Source of the DNA: Alphaproteobacteria bacterium
GTDB taxonomy: Bacteria > Pseudomonadota > Alphaproteobacteria > Rhizobiales > Aestuariivirgaceae
DNA length: 16,527 nucleotides
Direction: 5' to 3'
NCBI GenBank assembly: GCA_024279045.1
Contig: JAJRRZ010000030.1
Coordinates: 1-16,527 of the forward strand
Positions 1 to 7,433 of the stretch are shown here, in pieces. The notes beneath the pieces were generated by a model. It saw nothing but the letters and a program-made list of their open reading frames with translations, had not been told where the DNA came from and made no database searches. Within the stretch, counting starts at the first letter, position 1. Each line of letters opens with the position of its first letter. Position numbers and translations under genes: made by a program.

Positions 1-219
1 CTTCAGCGGCGCAAACAGCTCCAGGTGCTCCAGCAGGCGGATGGAGGGGCGCATCAGGGCGATGGTGCGCGCATCATGGCGTTTCTCGAACGGGTCGGCG
101 GGGCCGGTGATGATGGCCGTCTTCAGCCCCTGTTCGGCGCACAGCGCGGCAGCCGCCAGCCCGGCAGGCCCGGCGCCGGAGACGATGACATCGAAATCGC
201 CCGCGTGTTCACTGCTCAT
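1..219 (-). CDS. FAD-dependent monooxygenase, UbiH/UbiF/COQ6 family (5' part)
   Basis: Only the first 73 codons are in the window; the gene runs off the left edge. Residues 9-24 form a Rossmann dinucleotide-binding start with the motif SGAGPAGLAAA. Residues 49-68 (DARTIALMRPSIRLLEHLEL) match the segment following the first beta-alpha-beta unit of UbiH-type flavoprotein hydroxylases, which has the pattern D-x-R-T-x-A-L-x-x-x-S-x-x-x-L. Family members hydroxylate the ubiquinone ring (C4, C5 or C6) using FAD and NAD(P)H, usually at the inner membrane. With the substrate region missing, the exact reaction cannot be assigned. The ATG at 219 has an upstream GAGGG about 7 nt away, which supports this start. 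The gene is divergent from icd, separated by 198 bp. A thioredoxin reductase-like protein was considered because of the dinucleotide fold, but the DARTIAL segment argues for UbiH. Confidence 0.75.
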   Translation of the reverse strand, partial: MSSEHAGDFDVIVSGAGPAGLAAAALCAEQGLKTAIITGPADPFEKRHDARTIALMRPSIRLLEHLELFAPLK

Positions 220-288
220 GATTGCGCCCTCGCTGTCCCCGTTCTGCTGTCCTGGCATGCTGCCGCTCCAAGTGCCGCGTCCAGCATA

Positions 289-324
289 GCGTCTTGCTCG
301 GCATCAGGTAAAGCGGCAAGACGC
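289..324. repeat. Perfect 9-bp inverted repeat in the ubiH-like/icd divergent promoter region
   Basis: The arms GCGTCTTGC (289-297) and GCAAGACGC (316-324) are exact reverse complements with 18 nt between them. They lie in the 198-bp space between the start of the flavoprotein gene (219) and icd (418), about 95 bp upstream of the icd start. The pair could be a two-half-site operator for a dimeric regulator or an RNA hairpin in the icd leader. There is no U-run after it in either direction, so it does not look like a terminator. The remaining intergenic sequence shows no promoter I would defend. Confidence 0.5.
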
Positions 325-417
325 GGCTTCACCCCCGTTGCCTTTTCCCGCCGTGATTTTTCCGCTATGAGCCGCAGCAATGGCAGCATTCATCCGCATA
401 TCCGCAAGGAGCAGTCC

Positions 418-1641
418 ATGACCAAGATCAAGGTAGAGAACCCGGTCGTCGAGCTGGACGGCGACGAAATGGCCCGCATCATCTGGCACATGATCAGGGA
501 AAAGCTCATCCTGCCCTACCTTGATCTGCCCATCAAATATTATGACCTGTCCATCGAGAACCGCGACGCCACCGACGATCAGGTAACCGTCGATGCCGCA
601 CTGGCCATCCGCGAACATGGCGTGGGCATCAAGTGTGCCACCATCACGCCGGACGAGGCGCGGGTGGAGGAATTCGATCTCAAGAAAATGTGGCGCTCGC
701 CCAACGGCACCATCCGCAACATCCTCGGCGGCGTGGTGTTCCGCGAGCCGATCGTCTGCTCCAACATCCCGCGCCTGGTGCCGGGCTGGACGAAGCCCAT
801 CGTCATTGGCCGCCATGCCCACGGCGATCAATACAAGGCGCAGGACTTCCGCGTGCCGGAAGGGCCTGGCAAGCTGAAGATCGTCTACGAGGGCGAGGAT
901 GGCACCGTCATCGAGCGCGAGATCCACGATTTCGTGGTGCAGGACAAGGGCGGTGTGGCGCTGGGCATGTTCAACACCGACAAGTCCATCTACGACTTCG
1001 CGCGCGCCTGCTTCAACTTCGCGCTGGATCGCAAGTGGCCGCTCTACATGTCCACCAAGAACACCATCCTGAAGGCCTATGACGGGCGCTTCAAGGACAT
1101 CTTCCAGGAGGTCTACGAAAACGAGTTCAAGGAGGAGTTCGACAAGCACGGCCTGACCTACGAGCACCGCCTCATCGACGACATGGTGGCCTGCGCGTTG
1201 AAGTGGTCGGGTGGTTTTGTCTGGGCCTGCAAGAACTACGATGGCGACGTGCAGTCCGATACCGTGGCGCAGGGCTTCGGATCGCTGGGGCTGATGACTT
1301 CGCAACTGCTCACGCCCGATGGCAGGATCATGGAAGCGGAAGCCGCGCACGGAACGGTTACGCGCCACTACCGGCTGCATCAGGAAGGCAAGGAGACTTC
1401 CACCAACTCCACCGCCTCGATTTTCGCCTGGACGCGCGGGCTGGCACACCGCGGCAAGCTGGACGGCAACCAGCAGCTCATCGATTTTGCCCAGACACTG
1501 GAGCGGGTGGTGATCGACACTATCGAGTCTGGCCACATGACCAAGGATCTGGCCATTCTCGTCGGCCCGGAGCAGAAATGGCTCACCACCACCGGCTTTC
1601 TGGAGAAGATCGACGAAAATCTGCAGAAGGTGATGGAGTGA
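418..1641 (+). CDS. icd: NADP-dependent isocitrate dehydrogenase
   Basis: Oxidises isocitrate to 2-oxoglutarate and CO2 with NADP+ in the cytosolic TCA cycle. The 407-residue protein belongs to the homodimeric, eukaryote-like subfamily common in alphaproteobacteria, not the E. coli Icd type. Family landmarks are visible: ELDGDEMARIIW near residues 12-23, KCATITPDEARV 72-83, the isocitrate-binding SPNGTIRN 94-101, MSTKNTILKAYDGRF 211-225, YEHRLIDDMVA 248-258, the metal-binding NYDGDVQSD 273-281, and AEAAHGTVTRHYR 307-319 for NADP contact. Length is normal for the subfamily. The start at 418 is chosen because AAGGAG lies at 406-411, 6 nt upstream, and the next in-frame ATG upstream would add residues unlike the family. 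It is followed at 63 bp by argC in the same direction; cotranscription is possible but nothing shows it. Confidence 0.97.
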   Translation: MTKIKVENPVVELDGDEMARIIWHMIREKLILPYLDLPIKYYDLSIENRDATDDQVTVDAALAIREHGVGIKCATITPDEARVEEFDLKKMWRSPNGTIRNILGGVVFREPIVCSNIPRLVPGWTKPIVIGRHAHGDQYKAQDFRVPEGPGKLKIVYEGEDGTVIEREIHDFVVQDKGGVALGMFNTDKSIYDFARACFNFALDRKWPLYMSTKNTILKAYDGRFKDIFQEVYENEFKEEFDKHGLTYEHRLIDDMVACALKWSGGFVWACKNYDGDVQSDTVAQGFGSLGLMTSQLLTPDGRIMEAEAAHGTVTRHYRLHQEGKETSTNSTASIFAWTRGLAHRGKLDGNQQLIDFAQTLERVVIDTIESGHMTKDLAILVGPEQKWLTTTGFLEKIDENLQKVME

Positions 1642-1704
1642 GCCCCTCAAGGGTATGGCGCGGCAATCCCGAACTTTTCATGATACATGAAGAAAGCATG
1701 GCAA

Positions 1705-2778
1705 ATGCCTGAAAGCTCTAGTGCAAAAGTGCGTGTTTCGGTCGTCGGAGCATCGGGATACACCGGCGCGGACGCCATTCGCCTGCTGGCGCGCCATCCG
1801 CATGCCGAGATTGTGGCGCTGACCGCCAACACCCACGCCGGCAAGCCCGCCGCGCAGGTATGGCCACACTTGGCTGGACTGGATCTGCCCGGCCTGGTGA
1901 AGAACGAGGAGGTGGACTTCTCCGGTGTGGATGCGGTGTTCGTCGGCCTGCCGCATGGCGCGGCGCAGGACGTGATCAGCGAGATCATGCAGGCCAATGC
2001 GGAGTTGCGTGTCATTGACATCTCCGCCGACTTCCGCCTGCGCGATGCCGCAACCTATGAGCAGTGGTATGGCCGCAGCCACGATGCGCCCGAATTGCTG
2101 GCCGAGGCGGTATATGGCCTGTCCGAGCACTATCGCGAGGAGATCCGCGGTGCACGGCTGGTGGCCTGCCCAGGCTGCTACCCCACCGCCACGCTGCTGG
2201 CGCTGCTGCCGCTGGTGAAGCGCGGGCTGATAGTGCTTGATGATCTGATCATCGATGCCAAATCCGGTGTGTCCGGCGCCGGGCGCGGGCTGAAGCTCAA
2301 CACCCTGTTTTGCGAAGCGGGTGAGGGGCTTTCGCCCTATGCCGTGGGTGCGCATCGCCACATGCCGGAAATCGAGCAGGAGCTGGCCCGCGCCGCCGGG
2401 CGTGATGCGGCAGAGGTGCGGGTGAATTTCACCCCGCATTTGGTGCCCATGAGCCGTGGTGAGCTGATCACCGCGCACGTGAAGTTGGCCCCTGGAGCGC
2501 AAGCCGCCGACCTGGAGCAGGCGCTGCGCGAGGCCTATGCCGACGAGTCGTTCATCCGCTTTGCGCCGGAGGGGCTGCTGCCGGCCACGCAGCATGTGCG
2601 CGGCTCGAACGACTGCATCCTGGCCGTGCGTGAGGATCGCATCGCGGGCCGGGCCATTGTCATCGCCGCCATCGACAATCTGGTGAAAGGCTCTTCCGGG
2701 CAGGCGGTGCAGAACTTCAACCTGATGTTCGGTTTCGAGGAAACCACCGCGCTGCGCCAGTTGCCGCTGTTTCCCTGA
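1705..2778 (+). CDS. argC: N-acetyl-gamma-glutamyl-phosphate reductase
   Basis: Third step of arginine biosynthesis: NADPH-dependent reduction of N-acetylglutamyl-5-phosphate to the semialdehyde. From the chosen start the protein has 357 residues, close to the usual length. It shows the N-terminal dinucleotide motif VVGASGYTGAD (13-23), DISADFRLRD (105-114), the nucleophile region ACPGCYPTAT with Cys158, the VSGAGRGLK loop (189-197), and the GAHRHMPEI segment (215-223) that holds the catalytic histidine. An ATG at 1687 (six residues longer) is also in frame. The 1705 start is preferred weakly because a purine-rich GAAGAAAG lies just upstream of it, while nothing like a ribosome-binding site precedes 1687. 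The gene is convergent with dprA, with 113 bp between the stops. Confidence 0.95.
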   Translation: MPESSSAKVRVSVVGASGYTGADAIRLLARHPHAEIVALTANTHAGKPAAQVWPHLAGLDLPGLVKNEEVDFSGVDAVFVGLPHGAAQDVISEIMQANAELRVIDISADFRLRDAATYEQWYGRSHDAPELLAEAVYGLSEHYREEIRGARLVACPGCYPTATLLALLPLVKRGLIVLDDLIIDAKSGVSGAGRGLKLNTLFCEAGEGLSPYAVGAHRHMPEIEQELARAAGRDAAEVRVNFTPHLVPMSRGELITAHVKLAPGAQAADLEQALREAYADESFIRFAPEGLLPATQHVRGSNDCILAVREDRIAGRAIVIAAIDNLVKGSSGQAVQNFNLMFGFEETTALRQLPLFP

Positions 2779-2891
2779 ACGCGCACGCATGCTGCGCGCA
2801 CCCGGAGCTGCAATATCGAACATGCACGATCAGACTTGGGAGTCCGGCACTTCACGATCGGCGATGGATGGTCTGCCGATGCCGGGCAAAA

Positions 2892-4130
2892 TCACGCACG
2901 GGTCAGTTGCCCATCAGCCGTACGCATGATTTCTCCAGCCAGCTCCAGTTCCATCAGCGCTGCCAGCACGTCTGCCGGGTCGGCATCCGCCACGCGCAAC
3001 AGCTCGTCCTGATGCACCGGTGATGCGCTCAGCAGCGCCAGCAGCCGTTGCCGCAGCGAGGCAGGCGGCTGCACGGTTGCCGCGGCAGGTGCCGAGCTCG
3101 CCGTGGTGGGTGCAGCGTGCGGAGCAGGGGGAGGCGCCGTTGGCGCTGGGAGCTCGTCAACCACTTCCGCATTGCCGGAGGGTATCCTTGGCGGTGGTTC
3201 GCGTAGCGCCATTTTGAGTTGCGCCGCCTCGCGCGAGAGCACCTGCGCCACGTCATCGGCATGGCGCACCAGCACCGCTCCCTCGCGCAACAGGTGATTG
3301 CAACCCGCTGCACGCGGCTCCAGTGGCGAGCCGGGCACGGCCATTACCTCACGCCCTTCTTCCGCTGCCAGCCGTGCGGTGATGAGCGATCCGGAGCGCC
3401 GCGCCGCCTCCACCACCACCACGCCCAGGCTCATGCCCGCCACCAGCCGGTTGCGGCGCGGAAACAGCTCGCGTTTCGGCCCCGTGCCCGGCGGCATTTC
3501 GGATATCAACAGCCCACCTTCTGCCGTGATGCGTTCCATCAGCCCGGCGTGTTCACGCGGGTAGGGCACGTCGATGCCGCAGGCCAGTACCGCCACCGTG
3601 CCCGCTGCCTGCTGCTGGCCGCCACGCGCGGCCAGTGCGCCCTCGTGCGCCGCCGCATCGATGCCGCGTGCCAGTCCGGAGACCACGCCGTAACCTTCCG
3701 CTGCCAGCGCCGCCGCCGTGCTGCGTGCAATGGTGCGTCCGCCAACGGAGGCATTGCGCGCCCCGACAATGGCCACCAGCGGCTGCTGCCCTGCCGTCAG
3801 ATCGCCGCGCAAGGCCAGCAGGGGCGGCGGCGCGGCGCTGTATGCCAGCAGCGGCGGATAGCCTGTTTCGCCCCGTGCCAGAAGCCTTGCACCCAGCCGC
3901 TGAAGGCGTTCCAGCTCCTCTGCTGCCTGTGCTTCCGTGCACAGGCGTACTGGTTTTTTGCGCCCGCCGGAGCGGGCCAGTTCGGGCAGGGCCTCCAGCG
4001 CCGTGGCAGCGGAGCCAAAACGGTCGATGAGCTGATAGAACAGGACAGGGCCGACATTTTCCGAGCGCCACAGCCGCAGCCAGTCCAGCCGTTGCGTGTC
4101 ATCAAGCAACTGTGCCGGCCAGCCATTCAT
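2892..4130 (-). CDS. dprA: DNA-processing protein DprA (DprA/Smf family)
   Basis: Binds incoming single-stranded DNA and loads RecA during natural transformation; it is widely conserved even in bacteria not known to be competent. The 412 residues have an N-terminal SAM/helical part (about 10-110), then the Rossmann-like DprA core with VAIVGARNAS (119-128), VSGLARGIDAAAH (150-162), SEMPPGTGPKRELFPRRNRLVAGMS (210-234) and GSLITA (247-252). A Pro/Ala-rich linker (about 311-357) follows, and then a DML1-like winged helix (about 359-412). Its ATG overlaps the plsY stop as ATGA (4127-4130), so the two are translationally coupled. In many alphaproteobacteria topA and rnr follow dprA. Here argC lies beyond it in the opposite direction and rnr is about 9 kb away. 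Confidence 0.95.
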   Translation of the reverse strand: MNGWPAQLLDDTQRLDWLRLWRSENVGPVLFYQLIDRFGSAATALEALPELARSGGRKKPVRLCTEAQAAEELERLQRLGARLLARGETGYPPLLAYSAAPPPLLALRGDLTAGQQPLVAIVGARNASVGGRTIARSTAAALAAEGYGVVSGLARGIDAAAHEGALAARGGQQQAAGTVAVLACGIDVPYPREHAGLMERITAEGGLLISEMPPGTGPKRELFPRRNRLVAGMSLGVVVVEAARRSGSLITARLAAEEGREVMAVPGSPLEPRAAGCNHLLREGAVLVRHADDVAQVLSREAAQLKMALREPPPRIPSGNAEVVDELPAPTAPPPAPHAAPTTASSAPAAATVQPPASLRQRLLALLSASPVHQDELLRVADADPADVLAALMELELAGEIMRTADGQLTRA

Positions 4131-4807
4131 GCGCCGCTTGTGCCCCCCGCATCAGCATTGGCATTCCCGCCATCGCCCCTCCCACCATTGCCACTCCTGC
4201 CAATTTTCGGCTCCTCTCCGGCGATGAGGCGGCGGATATTGGCATGGTGGGTCAGAAAAATGGCAATGGCCAGCAGGATGACGACCGTGCTCGTTGTCGC
4301 GTTATCCGCCAGCAGCGGCGTAATCAGCGGCATGGCCGCGGCGGCCACCAGCGCCGACAGCGAGGAAATGCGAAACAGCACGGCCACCAACAGCCAGATG
4401 CCGATGAAGGCCAGGCCCAACCCCCAGTGCAGGCCGAACAGCACGCCGATGAACGTGGCCACGCCCTTGCCGCCGCGAAACTTCAGCCACACGGGAAACA
4501 CGTGCCCCAGGAACGCTCCGGCCCCGGCCAGTGCAGCGGCTTGTGCCGGGGCAACGCCGTAATTGGGGCCGATGAGCCAGCCTGCCAGCGCCACCGGCAG
4601 ATAGCCCTTCAGCGCATCCAGCAGCAGGGTCAGCGCGGCGAGTTTCTTCGAGCCGGTGCGCAACACGTTCGTCGCACCGATGTTGCCCGAACCGATGCGC
4701 CGTACATCTCCCAGCCCCGCCAGCCTGGCCAGCAGCAGGCCAAAGGGAATGGAACCACTCAGATAGCCGAGGATGAGCCAGAAGGCATGCGCCATCCCGA
4801 TGTCCAT
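4127..4807 (-). CDS. plsY: Acyl-phosphate:glycerol-3-phosphate acyltransferase PlsY
   Basis: Integral inner-membrane enzyme that transfers an acyl group from acyl-phosphate to glycerol-3-phosphate, giving lysophosphatidic acid, the first acylation in phospholipid synthesis with PlsX. Family signatures are GSGNIGATN (39-47), the GHVFPVWLKFRGGKGVAT segment (101-118) and HHANIRRLIAGEEPKIG near 187-203. Several hydrophobic segments lie between them (about 8-30, 55-78, 88-105, 118-145, 151-185). The 226-residue length exceeds the usual value of about 200 because of a C-terminal Gly/Asn/Asp-rich tail (about 203-226), which is unusual. The start at 4807 is preferred over an in-frame ATG at 4795 because GGGGAGG lies about 10 nt upstream. 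It follows bpt by 50 bp and overlaps dprA by 4 bp, so the three probably form one transcript. Confidence 0.95.
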   Translation of the reverse strand: MDIGMAHAFWLILGYLSGSIPFGLLLARLAGLGDVRRIGSGNIGATNVLRTGSKKLAALTLLLDALKGYLPVALAGWLIGPNYGVAPAQAAALAGAGAFLGHVFPVWLKFRGGKGVATFIGVLFGLHWGLGLAFIGIWLLVAVLFRISSLSALVAAAAMPLITPLLADNATTSTVVILLAIAIFLTHHANIRRLIAGEEPKIGRSGNGGRGDGGNANADAGGTSGA

Positions 4808-4857
4808 GCTGTCCAGTCCTCCCCGGCAAGGGCATTATTGCCATGCCGCTGCAGGCA

Positions 4858-5646
4858 TCAGCCCGTGCGCGGCAGTGCGTCCTCGCGATCCACCAGCAGC
4901 CACTTGTCATCAATCAGCCGTTCTTGCGGCAGAAAGTTTTGCTTGTAGCCCATCTTGCGCGAGCCGGGCACCCAGTAGCCAAGATAGACGTAATCCAGCC
5001 CCGCGCGGCTGGCGCGCAGGATATGCTCCAGGATCATGTAGCTGCCCAGCGAGCGGCGCGGCAGATCGGGATGATAGAATGAATAGACCATCGACAGCCC
5101 ATCGTCGTGCACGTCGGTCAGGCAGCAGGCCAGCAGTTCCTCCGCCGGGCCTTCATCGGTGTCGATACGGCGGCGGTAGGTGATCAGCCGTGAATCGACG
5201 AACGTTTCCTCCACCATGGCGGAGAAGTCCATCACACTCATGCCAGCCATGGAACCATCGCCATGGCGCGAGGTGATGTAGCGCCTGAACAGATGATACA
5301 TCTCCACATCGATGCGCGCGGGCTGTTCTTCGGCCAGCAGGTCGGCATTGCGGCGGATGATGCGCCGCTGTGTGCGGCTGGGCCTGAACAGCCGCACCGG
5401 CACCCGCACCGAAATGCATGAGGTGCAACCTTCGCACGCCGGGCGATAGGCGATGTTCTGCGAGCGCCTGAAGCCGGTGCGGGTAAGCACATCGTTCAGC
5501 TCCGCTGCCTCAAGCCCTACCAGGTGAGTGAATACCTTGCGCTCGCGCCTGCCGGGCAGGTAGGGGCATTCGCCCTCCGCGGTGATGAAGAACTGCGGGA
5601 AATGCTGCCGTTCGATGCTCAACGCACGCCCCTCTCGGCCTGTCAT
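4858..5646 (-). CDS. bpt: Aspartate/glutamate leucyltransferase (Bpt; arginyltransferase-like)
   Basis: Transfers an amino acid (leucine in characterised bacterial Bpt) from charged tRNA to proteins with an N-terminal Asp or Glu, marking them for ClpS/ClpAP degradation by the N-end rule. The 262-residue protein has the ATE N-terminal signature CPYLPGRRERKVFT (27-40) and the Cys-rich YRPACEGCTSCISVR (67-81; Cys71, Cys74, Cys77). The ATE C-terminal domain contains YLGYWVPGSRKMGYK (221-235). The ATG at 5646 has no clear ribosome-binding site. A TTG at 5622 (residue 9) follows AGAGGGG by 6 nt and could be the true start, giving 254 residues. It is divergent from the oxidoreductase gene at 5773 and heads the bpt-plsY-dprA string. 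The 126-bp divergent gap holds a small hairpin, CCGCC-ACT-GGCGG (5668-5680), and nothing else I can support. Confidence 0.93.
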   Translation of the reverse strand: MTGREGRALSIERQHFPQFFITAEGECPYLPGRRERKVFTHLVGLEAAELNDVLTRTGFRRSQNIAYRPACEGCTSCISVRVPVRLFRPSRTQRRIIRRNADLLAEEQPARIDVEMYHLFRRYITSRHGDGSMAGMSVMDFSAMVEETFVDSRLITYRRRIDTDEGPAEELLACCLTDVHDDGLSMVYSFYHPDLPRRSLGSYMILEHILRASRAGLDYVYLGYWVPGSRKMGYKQNFLPQERLIDDKWLLVDREDALPRTG

Positions 5647-5772
5647 TTTTCGTTTCGAGCCAGCGCGCCGCCACTGGCGGAATCGCGACCGTCCGGATTA
5701 TAACGGGGCCATTGCGCCACTCAAGCAGACAGAGGTGGCTTTGCAAGGGTTTTCACCGGGAGGAACGGATTC

Positions 5773-6654
5773 ATGGCAAGGGTGGCGTTCATCGGGCTGG
5801 GCGTGATGGGATTTCCCATGGCCGGGCATCTGGCCCGCGCTGGGCACGAGGTGGTGGTGTTCAACCGCACCGGCGCAAAGGCCGAGGCATGGGTTGCGCG
5901 CCATGGCGGGCGCTTGGCCGCCACCCCCGCCGAGGCGGCAGCGGGGGCCGAATGCGTGTTCGCCTGTGTCGGCGCTGATGATGACGTGCGGCAGGTGGCC
6001 ACGGGTGCGCAAGGGGCATTCGTCACCATGGCCGAAGGGGCGGTATTCGTCGATCACACCACTACCTCCGCCGCGCTGGCGGAAGAGATGCATGCCGAGG
6101 CGCGCTCGCGTGGCCTGCATTTCATCGACGCGCCGGTCTCAGGCGGACAGCAGGGGGCAGAGAATGGCCAGCTCACCATCATGTGCGGCGGCGAGGAGGA
6201 GCCCTATGCCCGCGCCGAGCCGCTGATGCGCGCTTATGCGAAACAGGTGCGGCTGATGGGCCCGGCGGGCTCCGGCCAGCGCACCAAGATGGTCAACCAG
6301 ATCTGCATCGCCGGGCTGCTGCAGGGGCTGGCGGAAGGCATTCACTTCGCCCTGCGCAACGGCATGGACGTGGATGCGGTGCTCGATGTGATCTCCAAGG
6401 GCGCGGCACAGAGCTGGCAGATGGACAACCGCGGGCACACCATGGCGCGCGGCGAGTTCGACTTCGGCTTCGCCGTGGACTGGATGCGCAAGGATCTCGG
6501 CATCTGTCTGGATGAAGCGCGCCGCGCCGGTGCATCATTGCCCGTTACCGCGCTGGTCGATCAGTTCTATACGCAACTGCAACAGCGCGGCGACGGGCGG
6601 CTGGATACATCAAGCCTCGTGAAGCTGCTCGAGGAAAAAATTTCAGAAACCTGA
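5773..6654 (+). CDS. NAD(P)-dependent oxidoreductase, 3-hydroxyisobutyrate dehydrogenase family
   Basis: Beta-hydroxyacid dehydrogenase of 293 residues. It has an N-terminal Rossmann domain with FIGLGVMGFPMAGHL (6-20) and NRT at 31-33, which suggests NADP preference by family rule, though this is not proven. The substrate motif FIDAPVSGGQQGAENGQL (117-134) follows. The catalytic lysine segment GQRTKMVNQ has Lys172, and the all-alpha C-terminal domain carries KDLGICLDEAR (240-250). Relatives act on 3-hydroxyisobutyrate, tartronate semialdehyde or succinic semialdehyde/glyoxylate; the substrate cannot be chosen from sequence alone. A strong GGGAGG at 5758-5763 sits 9 nt before the ATG. It is a single gene, divergent from bpt and convergent with cobM, and nothing links it to cobalamin synthesis apart from position. 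Confidence 0.92.
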   Translation: MARVAFIGLGVMGFPMAGHLARAGHEVVVFNRTGAKAEAWVARHGGRLAATPAEAAAGAECVFACVGADDDVRQVATGAQGAFVTMAEGAVFVDHTTTSAALAEEMHAEARSRGLHFIDAPVSGGQQGAENGQLTIMCGGEEEPYARAEPLMRAYAKQVRLMGPAGSGQRTKMVNQICIAGLLQGLAEGIHFALRNGMDVDAVLDVISKGAAQSWQMDNRGHTMARGEFDFGFAVDWMRKDLGICLDEARRAGASLPVTALVDQFYTQLQQRGDGRLDTSSLVKLLEEKISET

Positions 6655-6656
6655 GT

Positions 6657-7433
6657 CTACTTCTTTACTGGCCTCAGCAGGTGGGGATGGGCGGGGTCAT
6701 ACAGGCCGGAGCGGGTCTTGCCCGCTTTCCTCGCCGTCAGCACATGGCCGATGATGATCAGCGCGGTGCGGGTGATTCTGGCCGAGCGCACCTGTTGTAA
6801 CACTTCCTCGATGCTGCCCAGGGTGCCGGTGATGATGCGCTCGTCCGGCCAGCTTGCGCGATAGACCACCGCCAGCGGACATTCCGCGCCGTAATGTGGC
6901 GTGCAGATGCGCGCCACCTCGCGCAGGCGGCGGATGGAGAGATGCAGCACCAGCGTGGCGCGGCTTCTGGCCAGTTCCTCCAGCCGCTCCGGTGCGGGCA
7001 CCGGCGTGGCCTTGCCGGAAAGACGGGTAAGGATGATGCTCTGCGAGACCTCCGGTGCGGTCAGCTCCGTTCGCAGCGCGGCGGCGGCAGCGGCAAAGGC
7101 CGGCACACCGGGGATGATCTCGTAGTCGATGCCCAGTGAATCCAGAGCGTGCATCTGCTCGGCAATCGCCCCGTAGATGGAGGGATCGCCGGAATGAATG
7201 CGCGCCACGTCCAGCCCCGCCTCATGGGCCTGGGTGATTTCGGTGATGATCTCTTCCAGCGTCAGGCTGGCGGTATCGATGATGCGGGCATCGGCGGGGC
7301 AGTGGGCCAGCACGCCTTCGGGCACCAGCGAGCCGGCATAAAGGCACAGCGGGCAGCGGCTGATGATGTTGGCGGCGCGGATGGTCAAGAGATCCGCCGC
7401 GCCCGGCCCGGCGCCGATGAAATAGACCGTCAT
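6657..7433 (-). CDS. cobM: Precorrin-4/cobalt-precorrin-4 C11-methyltransferase
   Basis: SAM-dependent methylation of the corrinoid ring at C11. The 258 residues show the tetrapyrrole methylase fold: FIGAGPGAADLLT (5-17), LYAGSLVP (31-38), the CobM/CbiF-typical HSGDPSIYGAIAEQM (80-94), IIPGVPAFAAAAA (106-118) and LTRLSGK (135-141). The LYAGSLVP and HSGDPSIYGAI segments separate it from CobI and CobJ. It is the last gene of the operon: its ATG overlaps the stop of the cbiG-cobJ gene by 4 bp (7430-7433). Its own stop lies only 2 bp from the stop of the convergent oxidoreductase gene, so any terminator must lie inside that gene. The symbol cobM follows the aerobic naming; cbiF would be equally apt if cobalt is inserted early. 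Confidence 0.95.
   Translation of the reverse strand: MTVYFIGAGPGAADLLTIRAANIISRCPLCLYAGSLVPEGVLAHCPADARIIDTASLTLEEIITEITQAHEAGLDVARIHSGDPSIYGAIAEQMHALDSLGIDYEIIPGVPAFAAAAAALRTELTAPEVSQSIILTRLSGKATPVPAPERLEELARSRATLVLHLSIRRLREVARICTPHYGAECPLAVVYRASWPDERIITGTLGSIEEVLQQVRSARITRTALIIIGHVLTARKAGKTRSGLYDPAHPHLLRPVKK

Noticed and set aside
304..1650. A 448-codon open frame antisense to icd
   Set aside because: Icd is intact with all family motifs. The antisense product is a composition artefact with no domain or ribosome-binding site.
1678..2823. A 381-codon open frame antisense to argC
   Set aside because: ArgC is complete and recognisable; the antisense frame shows no family resemblance.
2857..2880. 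A 6-bp stem (ATCGGC/GCCGAT) between the convergent argC and dprA stops, as a shared terminator
   Set aside because: The stem is short, has a 12-nt loop and no T-run on either strand; the 113-bp gap otherwise shows nothing.
3219..4562. A long plus-strand frame across dprA and plsY
   Set aside because: It crosses two intact, translationally coupled genes on the other strand and has Arg/His/Gln-rich shadow composition.
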